Of a stretch of 64,000 nucleotides of DNA, positions 16,401 to 28,986 are shown in pieces (the stretch's first letter is position 1; every line of letters starts with the position of its first letter). The DNA is from Brassica napus. Lineage: Eukaryota; Streptophyta; Magnoliopsida; Brassicales; Brassicaceae. The notes beneath the pieces were generated by a model. That model was not told the DNA's origin, searched no databases, and worked only from the letters and a program-made list of their open reading frames with translations. The translations under genes and the position numbers were made by a program. The DNA is taken from assembly GCF_020379485.1 (NCBI RefSeq), contig NC_063445.1, forward strand, positions 53,903,422-53,967,421, written 5' to 3'.

Positions 16401-16799
16401 ACACAGCCAAATCAGTTTCAGATTCATCAAATAAATTTATAAACCCAAAACCCTGATTCGAATCTTCTAAAGACCTAATTTGATTCAACATGGAAAATAA
16501 TGGATTGAGATATCTACGACTAGGGATCAAGCAATCGAAATCAAAACTTCAGGTTCGCTTGTGATTTTCTCTGTGCGAAATTCAAAATTCACAACGAGGA
16601 AACCATCACCAGCGTCGGGATCGTGATCTTCAGCAGAATACTCCTTCGATTCGCACGGCGAGACACCATCGCTGCAAATTTCTGGATGTTGATCTGACCA
16701 AAAACCGTGTTTAATCAGCGTAATCGTTTCGTTTCGAATCAAGAAAACGAATCGAAAGAAACACAGATCAATCGAGAAATTGAGAATAGTACCTTCCAT
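13412..16799 (-). CDS. Kinesin-14 family motor protein
   Basis: A microtubule motor. Minus-strand exons in order: 16793-16799, 16604-16693, 16246-16355, 16070-16169, 15730-15993, 15385-15664, 15140-15301, 14844-15059, 14714-14751, 14463-14626, 14261-14374 and 13412-14185, in frame, 772 aa. A short acidic N-terminus leads to a coiled coil and the kinesin-14 neck/motor junction ([15 protein letters not shown]). The motor shows the P-loop GQTGTGKT, switch I (NEQSSRSH), switch II (VDLAGSER) and [11 protein letters not shown]; after it comes a coiled coil ([13 protein letters not shown]) and a basic, Ser/Pro/Arg-rich tail of about 220 residues. Minus-end direction is inferred from the family. Syntenic with Arabidopsis At5g27550. 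The first coding exon is only 7 nt; exon 2's donor (DAGD|VEESED) is chosen by frame and homology. Confidence 0.92.
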
Positions 16800-18040
16800 G
16801 GCGGATCTGGTTGAGAAACCCAGAGAATTAGAATCGAGAATACTGAAGCAATAGAGGAAGAGAGAGAGAGAGAGAGAGACGAGTGTTAGGTAAGTGGTGG
16901 GGGAATTTGAATTTGAGATTAATAAGAGCCGTTGGATGTGAGGAGCTTTGTAACGTTTATATATATCATCGCCGTTCATTCATTTATCGGAGCGTCAGAA
17001 AACGGATCCGAATACGGGTTAATCGAAACGGATCCTTAAAGCCATTTTAACTTAGAAAGCTTCACAACCTTCTCCTTTAGCTAGGAGGGTTTCCTTTAAA
17101 AAGGATAAAATATTTTTCATAAGTTAATAAAAACCCCCCTTCCAATTAGTTTACAAAAAGATCCCAAGTATGCTAATTGCGATATTACACCCCTATATTT
17201 CACTTGTTTAAACAAATGGTGTAACGGTAGGAACATTAGGAAAGTATAAGAAAAAATAAGTAGGAATAAAATTTTGGGAATGATAAGAAATGATGACTTT
17301 TTTATCAAAATTAATTAGGAACAAATTTGTTCTACAATTCTCTACGGAAAATGAATGAAAAACAAAAACCATTCTTCATGAATGTCAATTATTTTAAAGA
17401 ATGTTAAGAAATATTGTAGTGTTCCTCTTCGTTTCATTGGTTACCATTCAAAACCAAAATTTACGTAATTTTCGTTATCAGGATTACTAGAATTTATATA
17501 AGGCTTATTCTTCGGTACCAACCTGTTTCACGGCTAATTGTGATGTATCTATTGTCGAGACCATTGATTAAAGTATATTATTTATATATCACTAAATTTT
17601 TTTTGGTAATCATCATTTATATAATACTAAATATAACTTAATTATGTAATTAAATTTTAAATATAAAATATTTAGACCATTGATTAAAGTGATACATGGC
17701 ATGAGATTTTTATAAGTTTTCTAGTCTCATATGAAAAATTATTTATTTCTTCTTATTTTTCTTTCTTTCTTTTTCAAAATATTTTAAATGCTAACTTTTT
17801 TTTACAACTACTCATATTGATGTCGTTAGTATATCTTGTTATTTGTTTCTTTAGTTGACCAATATAACCTTTGATTCTGGTTAAATTCATAAATCAACGA
17901 TGTTTAATTGAAACTTTTGGCCATCTATCAATGTTAAATTTTCTGTTGTATTTTCGTTAAAAATTTGAATTCAAAATTACGATGGTTAGAATCATTACAT
18001 AAGGCAGTATATTATAGAGTAAGTATGTGAGTTGACAAAG
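16800..18040. other. Kinesin upstream region and AT-rich spacer
   Basis: Next to the kinesin start is its 5' UTR with a GA-repeat (16860-16879) and CCGTTGGAT (16931-16939). Beyond about 17,040 the DNA is AT-rich. A 17-bp direct repeat AGACCATTGATTAAAGT occurs at 17558-17574 and 17674-17690. No coding potential seen. Confidence 0.45.
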
Positions 18041-18742
18041 TATAGGTGAGCAATTCAGTTTAATTACAAATTCGGTTTAGTTTATTTGGTCTAAGAAAAC
18101 TTTAATCAAAGTCAACCTATATTAGTTTGGTTTGTATTTGGTTTGGTACAATTTTAGTTCGGTTTGATTTGTGTTTGATTTGGTTTGGTTTTAGTTCAGT
18201 TTTATTTAATTTCTTTTGTTCAGTCAAATTGATTTTTTAGTTTTGTTACGGTTTAATTACAAAAATATAATTTATGATAACATAAACAAATTACCATTTG
18301 ACAAAAAATCATTATTTTCTTCGTATTTAAACATAAATCTAAACATCACAATAAAAATGTAAGAGATAATCCAATTATTTTATGTTATTATCTTCAAAAC
18401 TAATATAAATATCTTAGGTAATTTTTCGTTTTTGATGTTAATGCATGAGATTCATACTCTTTTATTTTATTTTAGTTGTGTTTATTCTATTCATTTAGAA
18501 GTAAAAATGTATAAACCATACTTAGTTGTTTAGTTTAAATATATTAAATCTTAATATTATTATTATAGTTAGTTAGCCTAACTAAAAACACTTAAGTTTT
18601 TCAATTTGGTTCGGTCATAACTGAATATTTTGGATTGATAAAATTTTGAACCAAATAGTTTAAACATATAATTTGGTTTGATTTGGGTCGGTTTGAATTC
18701 GGATGAGTCAATTTGGTTTGGTTTGGTTTTTACCCACCACTA
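18041..18742. mobile_element. Non-autonomous hAT-like element
   Basis: The left end TATAGGTGAGCAA and the inverted right end TAGTGGTGGGTAA match at 9 of 13 positions. Flanks TGACAAAG (18033-18040) and TAACAAAG (18743-18750) agree at 7 of 8 bases, the 8-bp duplication expected for hAT. The 702-bp interior lacks coding potential and is rich in GGTTTGGTTT/TTCGGTTT motifs near both ends, resembling subterminal repeats. Confidence 0.55.
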
Positions 18743-19066
18743 TAACAAAGACAAAAAAAAAACAAATAAATTTTCCATTTCTCAGCGTCATTATCTATAT
18801 ATTTTTATTTCGAAATAAGGGTATTTTTCAAATATAATCGCATGAAGCCGTTACTACAAACCCTAAATAAACTAAAAAAAAAATCCAACGGTGAATATAC
18901 ATAACGGGAAGACACGTGGTCGTTTAGGATCACAAGCTTCAGATATTCAGAGTGGTAAACAAAATAAATAAACAAACGCCTATTGGCTCCCAAGTATCAT
19001 CAAGTCGGCCTTTTTATTCAAGTTTCGCGGCAACGCCTCTCTCTCTTTACATCATCTACACGACAA

Positions 19067-19124
<58 letters not shown>

Positions 19125-19586
19125 CTCTTTCGAGTTTTCTCACCGATCTATCGAAGAAGCTTCTCGAGCTTTTCTCTTCTTCTCTGTGGAGAGATTCAAC
19201 AACCGATTCTCCTTGAGCTGCGTAATCGGTGAGTGGATCTCCTCTGATTTTAGGGTTTTAACGGAACTAATTGGGATCTCTTTGAACTTCAATTTAATCT
19301 GATTTTTGTGAAAAGCCTTTTGTGAAAATTGAATTTCACTTTTTAACTTGTTTCGTTCGAATTTCAAAATTCTCGAAAGCTTGGATGCGAATCTGGTCTA
19401 CTTTTGATTTTTTGAATTCCTCAAAGTTTGATTCCGATTGGGTGCTGCGAATTTGTAATCAAAGTTGGTGTCTTTATTCAATCGATGCTTCAAATTTCGT
19501 TGAAGGGAGTAAAAGTTTTCGTCTTTCTTGGTCAGATCGGTTTAATTTGAACTTCCGTTGCAATCACTGGGCAGATAAACCGGAAG
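18743..19586 (+). promoter_or_regulatory. ALY1 upstream region and 5' UTR with CT repeat
   Basis: AT-rich spacer, then a leader containing an uninterrupted CT repeat of about 48 bp (19074-19121) followed by pyrimidine-rich sequence. A donor-like CGGTGAGT at 19227-19234 and the distance to the start codon (19587) suggest a 5' UTR intron. GA/CT tracts are common in plant core promoters and leaders. Confidence 0.45.
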
Positions 19587-22500
19587 ATGGGGCCCAGTAG
19601 GACGTCAAAGAGTGTGTACAAACGTTCCAACAAAGAACCTTCTCCTGAGAAAGAGTTAAGGAACTCTAGCAAAACCAAGCCAAGAGTGAGTTTTTTGTTT
19701 TTTAAAACCCAAAGCTAGTCACTTTGATGCTCGTAGCTATGTTATTAGGAGTCAAAGAGATCCAAATCTTTAGGGAGACTGAGAGATTTTTTTCCAGTTT
19801 TCCTTTGTGCTTTTTTTGTTGACGATGTGTTATTTTTTTTATCTCAGAAGAAGAGATTGACTGATAAGCTGGGACCTCAGTGGGCGAAAGTAGAGCTTGA
19901 GCGTTTCTATGACGCGTATCGGAAACATGGCAGAGACTGGAAAAAGGTAAGCTGTGTTGCACAGTGTAGTTTTATAAGACTACTTTCTTAAAAAAATTGT
20001 ATGACTTCAGAGTCTTAATTAATACTAGTTCTTCCCTGGAAACTGCTTTAGGTAGCTGCTGCAGTGAGGAATAACCGGTCTGTTGACATGGTGGAAGCTC
20101 TTTTTAATATGAATCGGGTATGAATACTAGAATATCTCACTTTTCAGCTTCGTTTACCATCGAGATGGGATATGTTATCCCTTGGCTTCATTAAGTTTAA
20201 CATGAATGCCTTTTTCATCCATTTGATTTTTGTCTTTTCTTTCCAGGCATATTTATCTCTGCCCGAGGGAACTGCTTCTGTCGTTGGCCTCATTGCAATG
20301 ATGACTGATCATTACAGCGTCATAGTGAGTCATTTATCTTCTTTTTTTTTTTTTGTCAACGAGTGAGTCATTTATCTTATTAACACCTTAAAGTTCATGT
20401 TAAATGACTTCCTGCGGTTGCTCAAAAAAAAAAAAAAAAAAGACTTCCTGCTTGAAAATTCAAATGGGAAGTTGAAGCGTAAATTGAAGTTGGGAAATTT
20501 TTGTGTTATATTTATTTGTAAACAAGGGAGAGATGTGGCAGATTGTTTGTTTAGTAAAGTTATCTGGTCCAGTTGTTACATGCTTATGGTAATGTTTGTA
20601 GGAGGAGAGCGAAAGTGAAGAAGAAGAAGAAGGCCATGGTGCTTCTGGAGTATCGGTTAAATATCAGAAGCGCAAACTTGCTAAACTTTCGTCGATTGAT
20701 TTTCGACAAGAAGTTATTCCACCACATTCAGTTGCATCAGCGGAAGGCTGCCTCCCATTTCTGAAGCTGACACAAGCTTATGGTACAATCATTACTTCCC
20801 GCAACTAAGTTTTCTAAACTTTATTGTTTAAAAGATACTTAAACAAATGATTACTATTCGGTTTGAATTGTTGAGTAAATAAACAACAAGCTGCCTTTTA
20901 TCTTAACTCTGTTTGCTCACAATATTTATAGGGTAAAGATATGTGGCAGCGTAACAACTACATGTAAATGGACATGTTAAAGAGTGCGTGGTTTGTTACT
21001 TTGCGTTATGCAGGAATAGAGCGACGTGCCGCTGGTAAACGTACACCTCGGTTTCCTGTACCAAGTGAATACGAGAGGGAAGAGAGAGAAGGTTGTATGC
21101 CACCAAGTAAAAGAGCCAAGAAGCAACTTGAGGCCCATGACGATGATACACTAGCGCTAGCAATGGCAAATGCAGTGAGAAGAGGAGAAGGATCACCATA
21201 TAGAAGAGCAGAAGTCAATGGCAGCACTTCAAATGGAAAAATGGTATCTTTCTAGCTCTAACAACTTATCATCTCATGTCCTTCTTGTCATGATTCATTA
21301 AAACAGACTATTCTTTTTCTTTTTGCGTTTGCCAGTCACAAGCAAAGGAAGCTCAATCCAAGCACGGTGCAAGCTCCATGGTTAGGAATGTGGTGAGAAT
21401 AAGCCGAGACAGAAGGCATATAAAGGCAGCGCCTGGTGGAGCTTTGTTGGTGAATACGGAAGGGGCTGGTACCGTGGAGAAGGGGAAAAATGTGAGATTC
21501 GAAGAAGCAGAAGGAGCTGCTTCTAATGACAGCGGAGAAGCAGGCAGTGCCAATGAGGGATTCAAATCTGGAGGTAAAACGCGATAATAAGTTCATAGGT
21601 TCAATAGTGATCCTGTTTTATAGTTTTATCATAGTGATATATTGATAACTTATCTATACCGCATTGTCTTATTAACTTGGAGAGCTTCATCTTTTGAGAA
21701 TTCAATATATCAGAATCTGAAAGTTATTGCTTGTCTCTTCCTGCGTAGATGAATTTGAAGCTCTGCAAGCATTGGCTGCATTGTCAGGTTTACTGTCTCC
21801 TGACGAGTTGAAGGAATCAGGTGAACAACGAATGTTTTTTTTTCCCGTTAACAATTTATATTGTCTGTGTTTAGAAGAAGAGAGCTTTCACATTCTACCA
21901 TACACATCTCTTTAATTATTTCTAATGTTTTGTGTTAAATCTAGAATCAAATCCACAGTTGAAAGAAGACAGAATAGGTAATAACGTGGATGAGAAACCT
22001 AACACTCCGGAAACCTTTGTCAGAAGCTATCACAGACGAAAATCAAAACAAGCAGCACCAGAAGATAGTCTTATCCTTCCAGTTTCACCTGCTGATGCTA
22101 ATGCTGTTTCCATAGGGGAACCTGGCACTTCAAAAAGAAAACGTAAAACTCTACATGATAAGGTATTTGCTTGGGTTTAATCTTACTCTGTGATCTGTAG
22201 GGTCCTTAACAAAGTCTTTCAATCAAAAAGCTTATGGCTTATGCCTAAGTAATTTTCTGTTCATTGCAATGCAGGAATCGGCTGAAGATGATAATTTGAA
22301 GACTATGTTCAAAGCGAGACGTGCTGATCAAAGTCCACCAAAGCGGCTGAAAACTGCAAAAACCGCGGAAGAATCTTCTTCACCTAGTGATAAGAAAATA
22401 ACTGAACCGGATGCAGTAGTGTCAGCTACACAAGTTTCAGGTCCGGGTCCAGCGAGTTTGCGGCAGAGACCACCAAACAGGCGTAAGATGAGTTTGAAGA

Positions 22501-24447
22501 AGAGTTTACGAGAGAGAGCTAAAATTTCTGAAACCACTCATGAGAAGCCACATAGTTGCAAGAAAGAGTTATTAAAGGTGGAGTTTCTAACTTTTATTTC
22601 TCTTAAGACGCATTCAAAAATCTGGTAATTTTATTTACTTTATTCCATTTACAGGAGCAAGTCTCGACTTGTCTGTCGTGTCCATTGGTACGTCGAAGGT
22701 GCATATATGAATGGTTCTACAGTGCAATTGACTACCCCTGGTTTGCAAAGATGGAGTTCATTGATTTTCTAAATCATTTGGGGATTGGTACTCCAAGACT
22801 TACTCGTCTTGAATGGAGCGTCATTAAAAGGTTTGCTCAAGTTTTTAATATGTAAAGATTTGCAAAAGGTTACTCATTCTGTTGTGTATTTTCAGTTCTC
22901 TTGGTAGAACTCGGAGGTTCTCTGAGAAGTTCATACAGGAAGAGCGGGACAAACTCAAACAGTATCGTGAATCTGCGAGAAAGCATTACACAGAGCTACG
23001 CACAGGTGCAAGGGAAGAGCTTCCTAGAGATTTTGCTCAGCCTTTATCAGTGGGGAACAGAGTCATTGCCATCCATCCTAAAACACGTGAAGTTCGTGAT
23101 GGCAAGATTCTTGCTGTTGATCATAACAAGTGCAACGTTCTGTTTGATGACTTGGGCGTCGACTCAGTTATGGTAAAATCACAAAATGTTGACGCAAGTC
23201 ACTTCTTGTGGACTTTAAGATGGTTTAACGAATCCTTTTTGTATTTATTTGGCAGGACATTGATATCATGCCTTTAAATCCGTTGGAATACATGCCATAC
23301 GGTCTGATGAGGCAAATCGAAAGCAAAGAAGTAGAGCTTAACAGACACCCAAGCTCTGATAAATCTGCTCTGTTCCCTCCTCATGTACTTGAAAATATCG
23401 ACTTTTCCATGCTTCCTCCTGAGAAACAGGTACACACTGACGTTTCGATCTTCCTTTTCGATCTTCCTTTCTTTTTTTTTCAGAACGTTTTTGGTAAACT
23501 CTATGCATGATTCAATAAGTCTCTACAGAATGATAGGGACAAGCGAGTCAAAACTGATCAATCATATAACATAGCTAATGACAACGCAAGACAAGGTGAA
23601 AATCAACGAGCTCTGATGTTGGAGTATGCTTCAGATGCAGAGGTAATGACTGTGTATGCCTTATTTGTGGCTATTGGTAACTAAATAGTCTCAAGTTAAT
23701 GAATCTTGGATGCCCGTGGAAGCTTGCCTTTAGATTGATAACTATAAACCTTTTTTTTTTTTTTTGCCAAAATGAAGAATATTGTTTTTAATTCTGCTTT
23801 TCAGGAAATGGAGCCAGAAATGCTTGGAATAGTTAGTGGTTCAAGGTCAATAGCACAAGCAATGGTGGATGCAGCTATGAAGGTAGTTACGATCAACTAT
23901 TAGAGTAGTATCCAAATAAATACAGAGAACTCAAAAGGCATACAAGTCTTACCTTATGTGCTGTTGTAGGCTGCATCTTTGGTAAAGGATGACAAAGACA
24001 AAAGGAATGTGGTTCTACAAGCTTTAGACTCAATGGATGAACATCATCAGGCATTAAATTACTCCGTAGTGTCTGGTATAAAGCATCAAGACCAAACCAA
24101 TGGCAGCTTTGAGCCTCATCATCAAAGCTGGTCTCCCTCAAACACTGAAGGTTTGATGGCTTCAGAGCTTATCGCCTCTTGTCTTTCAACTTGGCTCATG
24201 ATTCAGGTAAAACTTAAAAAAGGAAAGTTTAAATCCAAATCACTGTTTTTACATATGACTGAAATGGAAAGAGAGCTTGCAGAGGTGCACAGAGAAGCAG
24301 TACCCACCAGCTGATGTAGCTCAGGTGATGGAGATAGCAGTGAGAAGCTTGGAGCCAAGGTGTCCCCAGAACATGCCCATCTACAGAGATATTCAGACTT
24401 GCATGGGGTGGATCACGAATCAAATCATGTTTCTTGTAAAAACATGA
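19587..24447 (+). CDS. ALY1: ALWAYS EARLY protein (LIN9/Mip130 homologue)
   Basis: A nuclear subunit of the plant MuvB/DREAM-type complex regulating cell-cycle and developmental genes. Seventeen exons join in frame: 19587-19685, 19848-19946, 20052-20117, 20247-20324, 20602-20782, 21014-21243, 21336-21573, 21749-21820, 21945-22162, 22275-22577, 22655-22830, 22896-23172, 23256-23429, 23529-23642, 23805-23882, 23970-24206 and 24283-24447, 934 aa. A SANT/MYB domain lies near residues 45-95 ([19 protein letters not shown]), then an acidic patch ([10 protein letters not shown]), basic low-complexity regions, and the DIRP domain ([20 protein letters not shown] through [10 protein letters not shown]). 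The C-terminal block ends [20 protein letters not shown]. Syntenic with Arabidopsis At5g27610 (ALY1), slightly shorter than my recollection of that protein (about 970 aa). Last acceptor (24282) chosen by frame and homology. Confidence 0.93.
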
Positions 24448-25544
24448 AAATTTAACTTTTGAGTTCTTTATTTGTACTGTCTGGATGGATGGTAGATGTT
24501 AGTTTAGTTTTAGTTAGGTAATAACTGAACAGTTATTCTTTTATTGGGTCAGTTCGGGTTTCAAAAGCCTTTGAAATAAAATTCACTCTCCTCTGAAAGC
24601 CGAACACTATGTAGTAAACTAGTTTTCTGCATATAAACCGAGAATACCAAAACCAAAACTGAACCCAAGTTCTTTGAATAGTTTCTAAATACTCGATGTT
24701 AAATACTCGATGTTTTGGGTATACTTGAAGTTTTGGGTGTATACATAAGAATTAAGATATACATTTTTTCCTAAAAAGTAACATTAAAAATATAAACTAA
24801 AATTAATTCAGCCAATCCTTAAAGATAAATATAAAACATCATTGGTCACACACTTTTTAATAAAACTAAGATTAATATAAAAATTCAAAACATCATCTAT
24901 TTTGAAACATCAAAAACTTTCCAAAACATCATCTATTTTAAAACGGAGGGAGTATATTTTTAGAACTCAAAAACCAAAATCGAAATCGTATCCGAACCCA
25001 ATGATTATCCAAACATTTAAAATACAGTTTATATACTTAAAAATATTGATTATATTTAATTTTAAAATTATTTAAATATTTATAAATACTTATAAACCAA
25101 AATATCAAGAAAAAAGAACTGATATACATGAATATTTTTATTTTAGATATTTAAAATTATTCAGTTTACCCAAAAAAAATAATAATTACCCAAATAGTTT
25201 TGTTCAAAATACTTGTTTGAATCATCCGATTTTTAATTTCAAGAAACTATATAAAAAAAAAATCTAATTATTCAAAAACTGGAACCAAACTGAAACATAA
25301 TTACAACTGTAAATTTTATCAGATATTAGTTTTATAATTATTATTCAAACCAAACAAAAAAATAAAATAGAAACCGAGTGTCAGACATAATAAATAAACC
25401 CCTTCTGAAGAAATTACGTTATTTAAAAAAAAAAAAAATTAAGATTGAAATTGAGACGGTGGTTGGTTCATTCTCTTTTGTTCCGAGAATCGTCTCGTCG
25501 TCGACAGCGTGTCTGAATTTGATCGGCGTGAACTGTTATTAGTA
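24448..25544. other. Intergenic region between ALY1 and CYCH;1
   Basis: It holds the ALY1 3' UTR, AT-rich DNA with scattered AACCAAA/CCGAA motifs, and a MITE-like end listed separately. The CYCH;1 leader starts around 25,470. No gene seen. Confidence 0.5.
24880..24954. mobile_element. Remnant MITE end (Stowaway-like)
   Basis: The sequence AACATCATCTATTTT occurs twice and ends in AAAACGGAGGGAG followed by TA, i.e. CTCCCTCCGTTTT on the other strand, the classic terminus of Tc1/mariner-derived Stowaway MITEs with TA target. No matching inverted left end is visible, so it appears truncated. Confidence 0.45.
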
Positions 25545-27914
25545 ATGGCGGATTTCCAGACATCAACTCAACGAGCCAAGTGGATCTTCACTCCCCAGAA
25601 ACTAGTAAACCATATAGTGAATATATTCTTATTGCTTCTTGTTTTCTTTTCGATTCCCGAGAAAATCATGTGAAAATTGAGTCTGTGATTGTTGTTCTAT
25701 CTCTATGTAATTGTATTGCAGCAGCTAAGCTCAAGTGTTGTTTATTTGTAGGAAGAGAGATATAAAGCTGCTAACCAGAGGGCAGTGCAATTGCTAGAGA
25801 AGGTGAGTTGTTACTTATGGAACTTTATTATTGATTTTTTTTAACTAATTCTTTTTATTCTCAGTGTGGAACGACCCAAGTTGAAGTAGATGCTAGTGGA
25901 TCACTAACTTATCCCACGCAGAAAGTTGATGCAGGAGGAGATCAAGGTAAGTTTTTTTTTTTTAAAATTTTATTTATCATTATGGTTTTTTGTTGGTCAA
26001 GTTTTTTTAATGATGTTTTTTTTTTATTTTAACTCTCTCAGGTGATAACAAGCTTAAGCCTTTGAGTGTTGATGAAGAACGGTTCATGAGAGCTTTTTAT
26101 GAGGCAAAGGTCCAAGAAGTTTGCAGTGCCTTTGAGTTTCCTCACAAGATTCAGGTGTGATGACATTTGCTCTTCTTTCAAATATAAAAAAAAAAAAAGC
26201 TTAGATCTTTAGCTCTCTAGATATCTTGTTCTAACTTCTAATCTTTTGCAGGCAACAGCTCTCCAATACTTTAAAAGGTTTTATCTGCAATGGTCTGTTA
26301 TGCAACATCATCCCAAAGAAATAATGTATTACTTCTTCACGCACATGCTTTACCAATTTGCTTCCCATTGGAAAAAAACAAAATATGTTTTGGAAGTGTT
26401 TATCGAATTTGATTTTTTTTTTTTTTACTTCGGAGATGCTTAATTAGCTGCCCTTTGGTAGAATGATGTCATCTGGACTAATTGATACATTTCATTGAAA
26501 CAGGTTAACCTGTGTGTATGCAGCATGTAAAATAGAGGAGAATCATGTATCTGCTGAGGAGATAGGGAAGGGGATTAAACAAGATCACCACGTCATTCTC
26601 AAGTATGAGATGGCTGTTCTTCAGGCAACTTCCTTATGTCTATACATCTCTCATGTCCTATTTTCTCTGCGTTCTTCTGTTCATATTGGATTAACTTTAT
26701 TTGCAGAGTTTGGAATTTGATCTGATTGTCTATGCACCATATCGTGCAATCGAAGGCTTTGTCAGCAACATGGAGGTACATCTTGGCTGTCTAATCCTAG
26801 GTTTTCTTGTGTGACAGCTTGGTTTTCTCTGTTTACATCTTTATAATGATGAGAGTCGAAAGGCAATTTTTGTTGTTGCTTGGGGAACTTTAGTAGGAGA
26901 GTTTAAGCTTTTCAATACTATATTATTTGGTGTGTGTGTAGTTTATCATCCTTGTTTAACTTCAAATTGTCTCCAAAAGTGACTCATCTTATCACCCTCT
27001 AGGAATTTCTTCAAGCTAGAGATGATGAAATCCAAAAACTGGAGGTGATCTCTCTTCATAATTGCAAGTCTCTTCTTTTTTTACTTAATTGGCCTTCCTG
27101 AAGTTTCATTTTCTCATACTGGCATAACATTTTACTTTGCAGAGTTTGCTCAAAGCAGCAACAGCAGAAGCCGATAAAGTTATGCTCACAGATGCTCCAC
27201 TCCTCTTTCCTCCTGGCCAGGTGGGTTTCTTTGTCTCTCCTAGCCTTTGTTTTTTATCAGATTGAAGATATTTAAATAATTTAAAGCTGTCAAAAAGTCT
27301 GGTTGAACGCCTTCATGGTTCTGTATTGTTTCTCAGTTGGCGTTGGCTGCTTTGCGTATTGCAAATGGGGTTCTTGGAGTGGTTGACTTTGATAGGTTAT
27401 TATTCCCTCTTGGCCTCTCTCTGTTTTTGTTATATGAAAGCTTGTAGCAGTTGGATTTTAAACTAAAACTTCATTTAGTGCAGGTACCTAGAGAACATTG
27501 TTTCTCAACCGAACTCTGAGCACACGACTTCAGAGCTCATAAAATTACTTGATGAAATTGAATATTTGGTATGCACTAACTTCTTAAAAATATTTCCATC
27601 ATAACCATGAAACTTCGTTTCTAAAATGTTATCCTTTTTTTTTTTGCAGGTAAAGAACTATAAGTACCCAAGTGAAAAGGACATGAAGCATATCAACAGG
27701 AAGCTAAAATCTTGTCTAGGACATAGTTCTTCACATGACGAGTACTAATTAACCTTCCTGCTTTTAACCACTTAAAATATTATACGTTTTTGCTGCTTTA
27801 GTTGATTCTGTTCTGTGTTCATTTTCTCTCAGGAGTAAGAAACGGGAGAAGAGATCGAAGCACAAGTCGCATAGGAACTCCAGTGATACACCAAAGGGTC
27901 CACCGATAGGTTGA
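25545..27914 (+). CDS. CYCH;1: Cyclin H (regulatory subunit of CDK-activating kinase)
   Basis: Partners CDKD kinases in the CAK/TFIIH complex, activating CDKs and phosphorylating the RNA polymerase II tail in the nucleus. Thirteen exons in frame: 25545-25604, 25752-25802, 25865-25946, 26042-26154, 26252-26325, 26504-26624, 26707-26775, 27003-27044, 27143-27220, 27337-27395, 27484-27568, 27650-27741 and 27833-27914, 335 aa (Arabidopsis about 336). [20 protein letters not shown] is the typical start; the first cyclin fold contains [19 protein letters not shown] and [16 protein letters not shown], the second [18 protein letters not shown], and the tail is basic ([13 protein letters not shown]). 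Intron 6 uses a GC donor (CAG|GCAACT at 26625). Syntenic with At5g27620. Confidence 0.95.
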
Positions 27915-28986
27915 GTTTCTCGTTTTGCCATTAGCATTTGGTAGTTTTAATCTTATTGAATGTTCAAATCCTCTTTATACTTTTTTGCCGTGTTGTTAAA
28001 TTTGAGCATATCTGAATCATAAACTGGCATTTTGTGTTATAGAGACAAAAGCTGTATCTGGCAACAAATATTGGCACATAATTTGTTTATTCGGAAGAAG
28101 ATGCCATTGAACACCTTCAAATACAAAACTTACCATTTTCCAAGTTTTTGTGAAAATTCGGTTACTTCAGTTTAGTCGGGTTGATTAGTTCGGTTTTTCG
28201 GTTAATTCAAAGTATGAAAAGGTTGCTGAACTGCGCATGAGTTTGTTTAATCATGTAGTATTTTGATAGAACTTAAATCTAAGTAAAATCCACCATTCGA
28301 ATGATGATTGTAAATTCTAGTGTTATTGGATATGGTATTTATAAATTTAATTTAAAATCTCGTAGTATCCAATGAATGATTTAAATCCATTTTTAAAAAT
28401 CTAATGTTATTTAACTTCAAATGATTTAAAAAAAATTATAAGTAAAATTGATTTCAAATCATTTGTGGTTAATTCTCATGAACAAATGATTGAAATCAAA
28501 ATCTAAGTTATATTGAATAGATTTTAGAATTTATTAACTAAAAGTCATGTTCGAATTTAAAATTTTAATTGTTTACAAAACTTAATAATTGATGATTGAA
28601 TAAACAAAACTAGGGTTCGTTTCACTTGTAACAATTTTATTAGTAAGAATTGAACCGCCGTATAAGATTTTTCGGTAAAATTTGATTATTTCCAGGTAAT
28701 AATTAGTTTAAAATTAAAAAAGAACATTTAATCGATGGTCGAATTGAACCGATAACTAAATTAATTTAGAATTTCGGTTCGGTTCGGCATGTTTGGTTTG
28801 GTTTAAACGGCATTGCCTATATAAACACGCTGCATCTATCCCATTCGTAATTAAACAACTAAATTCAAATTGATCCGAAAGCCTCTCTTTTTTTTTCTTG
28901 ATCCGAAAACTTGAACCCGACGGTTGTTGGCTCTTCCTCCTCCTCCTCCATCGTCTCTCGAATCAAATCAACGAAACGAAAACAAA
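27915..28986. other. Intergenic region between CYCH;1 and ACBP
   Basis: The CYCH;1 3' end is followed by AT-rich DNA with TTCGGTT-type motifs at both sides (about 28,155-28,210 and 28,735-28,805), perhaps a decayed non-autonomous transposon, but no terminal repeats could be matched. The ACBP leader begins around 28,820 after a TATATAA (28818-28824). Confidence 0.4.

Noticed and set aside
18952..19302. 116-codon frame with long Leu-Ser repeats
   Set aside because: It is a translation of the CT microsatellite in the ALY1 leader.
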